Positions 5,921-6,192 of a stretch of 6,192 bases of DNA are shown piece after piece. This DNA is from an uncultured Treponema sp. (lineage in GTDB: Bacteria > Spirochaetota > Spirochaetia > Treponematales > Treponemataceae). How positions within the stretch are numbered: position 1 is the stretch's first letter; the number at the start of each line of letters is the position of its first letter. Both the position numbers and the translations under genes were made by a program. Location of the stretch: positions 1 through 6,192 of the forward strand of contig CALDWC010000085.1 in assembly GCA_937923945.1 (NCBI GenBank), given 5' to 3'. Under the pieces are notes generated by a model. It was not told the DNA's origin. It searched no databases and saw nothing but the letters and a program-made list of their open reading frames with translations.

Positions 5921-6192
5921 CGGACTTATTTTTTCAAGGTCGCCCCATCTCGATATGGCTCGGTTCTCCAATGAACAACCTATTCAACCCCCTACTGTAA
6001 AGGGAAATCGTGGAACACCCATTTTCCCTTAAAAATCGGTATGTTGAGCCGATTAAAACTTTGAATTGCCCTATAATTTGTATAGGCAAACAGGGAAAAG
6101 CTCTGTTCCTTAAACTTCATTTTTCATGTCATCCCTACAAACTGGAAGTTATAGTGCAATCTTTTTCCATTTTCTAATCTTGGTTCTAAAGG
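5921..6192. other. Stem-loop-rich region without a confident gene
   Basis: Several inverted repeats occur in a row: AAGGGAAA (6000-6007) with TTTCCCTT (6023-6030), with an inner GTG-GAA-CAC; AATCGG (6034-6039) with CCGATT (6049-6054); TTGCC-C-TATA (6066-6075, one bulged C) with TATAGGCAA (6081-6089); and AACAG (6089-6093) with CTGTT (6103-6107). They could belong to a structured RNA or to a decayed mobile element. I recognise no known RNA family. Confidence 0.4.
5992..6120 (-). CDS. Possible small protein of 42 residues, unrecognised
   Basis: From the ATG at 6120 to a TAG at 5992 the minus strand reads as a plausible small basic, aromatic-rich protein (MKFKEQSFSLFAYTNYRAIQ at its start, KGKWVFHDFPLQ at its end). 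There is no strong ribosome binding site. The same frame is open upstream to the window edge except for one TGA at 6124-6126, so this could be part of a larger, interrupted gene entering from the right. Against it, another minus frame across the same DNA is also open for about 60 codons (ending SHIEMGRP before a TGA), so openness alone is weak evidence. Confidence 0.22.
   Translation of the reverse strand: MKFKEQSFSLFAYTNYRAIQSFNRLNIPIFKGKWVFHDFPLQ

Overview
The window looks like accessory DNA from a host-associated spirochaete, most likely an oral-type Treponema. The main support is the large lipoprotein gene: it has a spirochaete-type lipobox (L-S-S-C), a chain of divergent InlB-type and Ig-like domains, and the mixed-GC codon style common in that genus. 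This is inference from gene style; there is no rRNA or housekeeping marker here.

Layout. Positions 12-47 hold a perfect 15-bp hairpin. From about 62 to 1688 lies an AT-rich gene of unrecognised family. Its main open frame is 211-1557, but coding-like sequence continues on both sides in shifted frames, and one missing base in an A6 run and one in a T5 run would restore a single frame of about 542 codons. Positions 1830-1977 carry about seven short imperfect palindromes on a 22-bp pitch. At 1969-2073 there is an apparent C-terminal scrap of another, more GC-rich gene. A promoter candidate (2310-2336) and a good ribosome binding site (2387-2392) precede the dominant gene, 2402-5536, a 1044-residue secreted lipoprotein. 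A stem-loop (5550-5583) follows its stop codon.

Downstream, a short second copy of the 22-bp palindrome array (5679-5737) runs directly into a second copy of the hairpin (5737-5778). The two hairpins are inverted copies sharing a 39-bp perfect match and enclose about 5.7 kb. Next comes a different array at 5816-5920: five units on an exact 23-bp pitch, most with an 18-bp dyad. The last 270 bases hold several stem-loops and, on the minus strand, a small open frame that may or may not be a gene.

How it fits together. Only the lipoprotein gene looks clearly intact and expressed. The rest looks like repeat-rich, decaying or recombining DNA: gene fragments, two families of palindromic tandem repeats, and a long inverted repeat around the whole block. 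Each of the two large genes is followed, about 140 bp after its last stop codon, by the same 45-bp repeat core (43 of 45 identical), so a gene plus its 3' repeat may behave as a module. No transposase, integrase, CRISPR array, tRNA or rRNA was seen.
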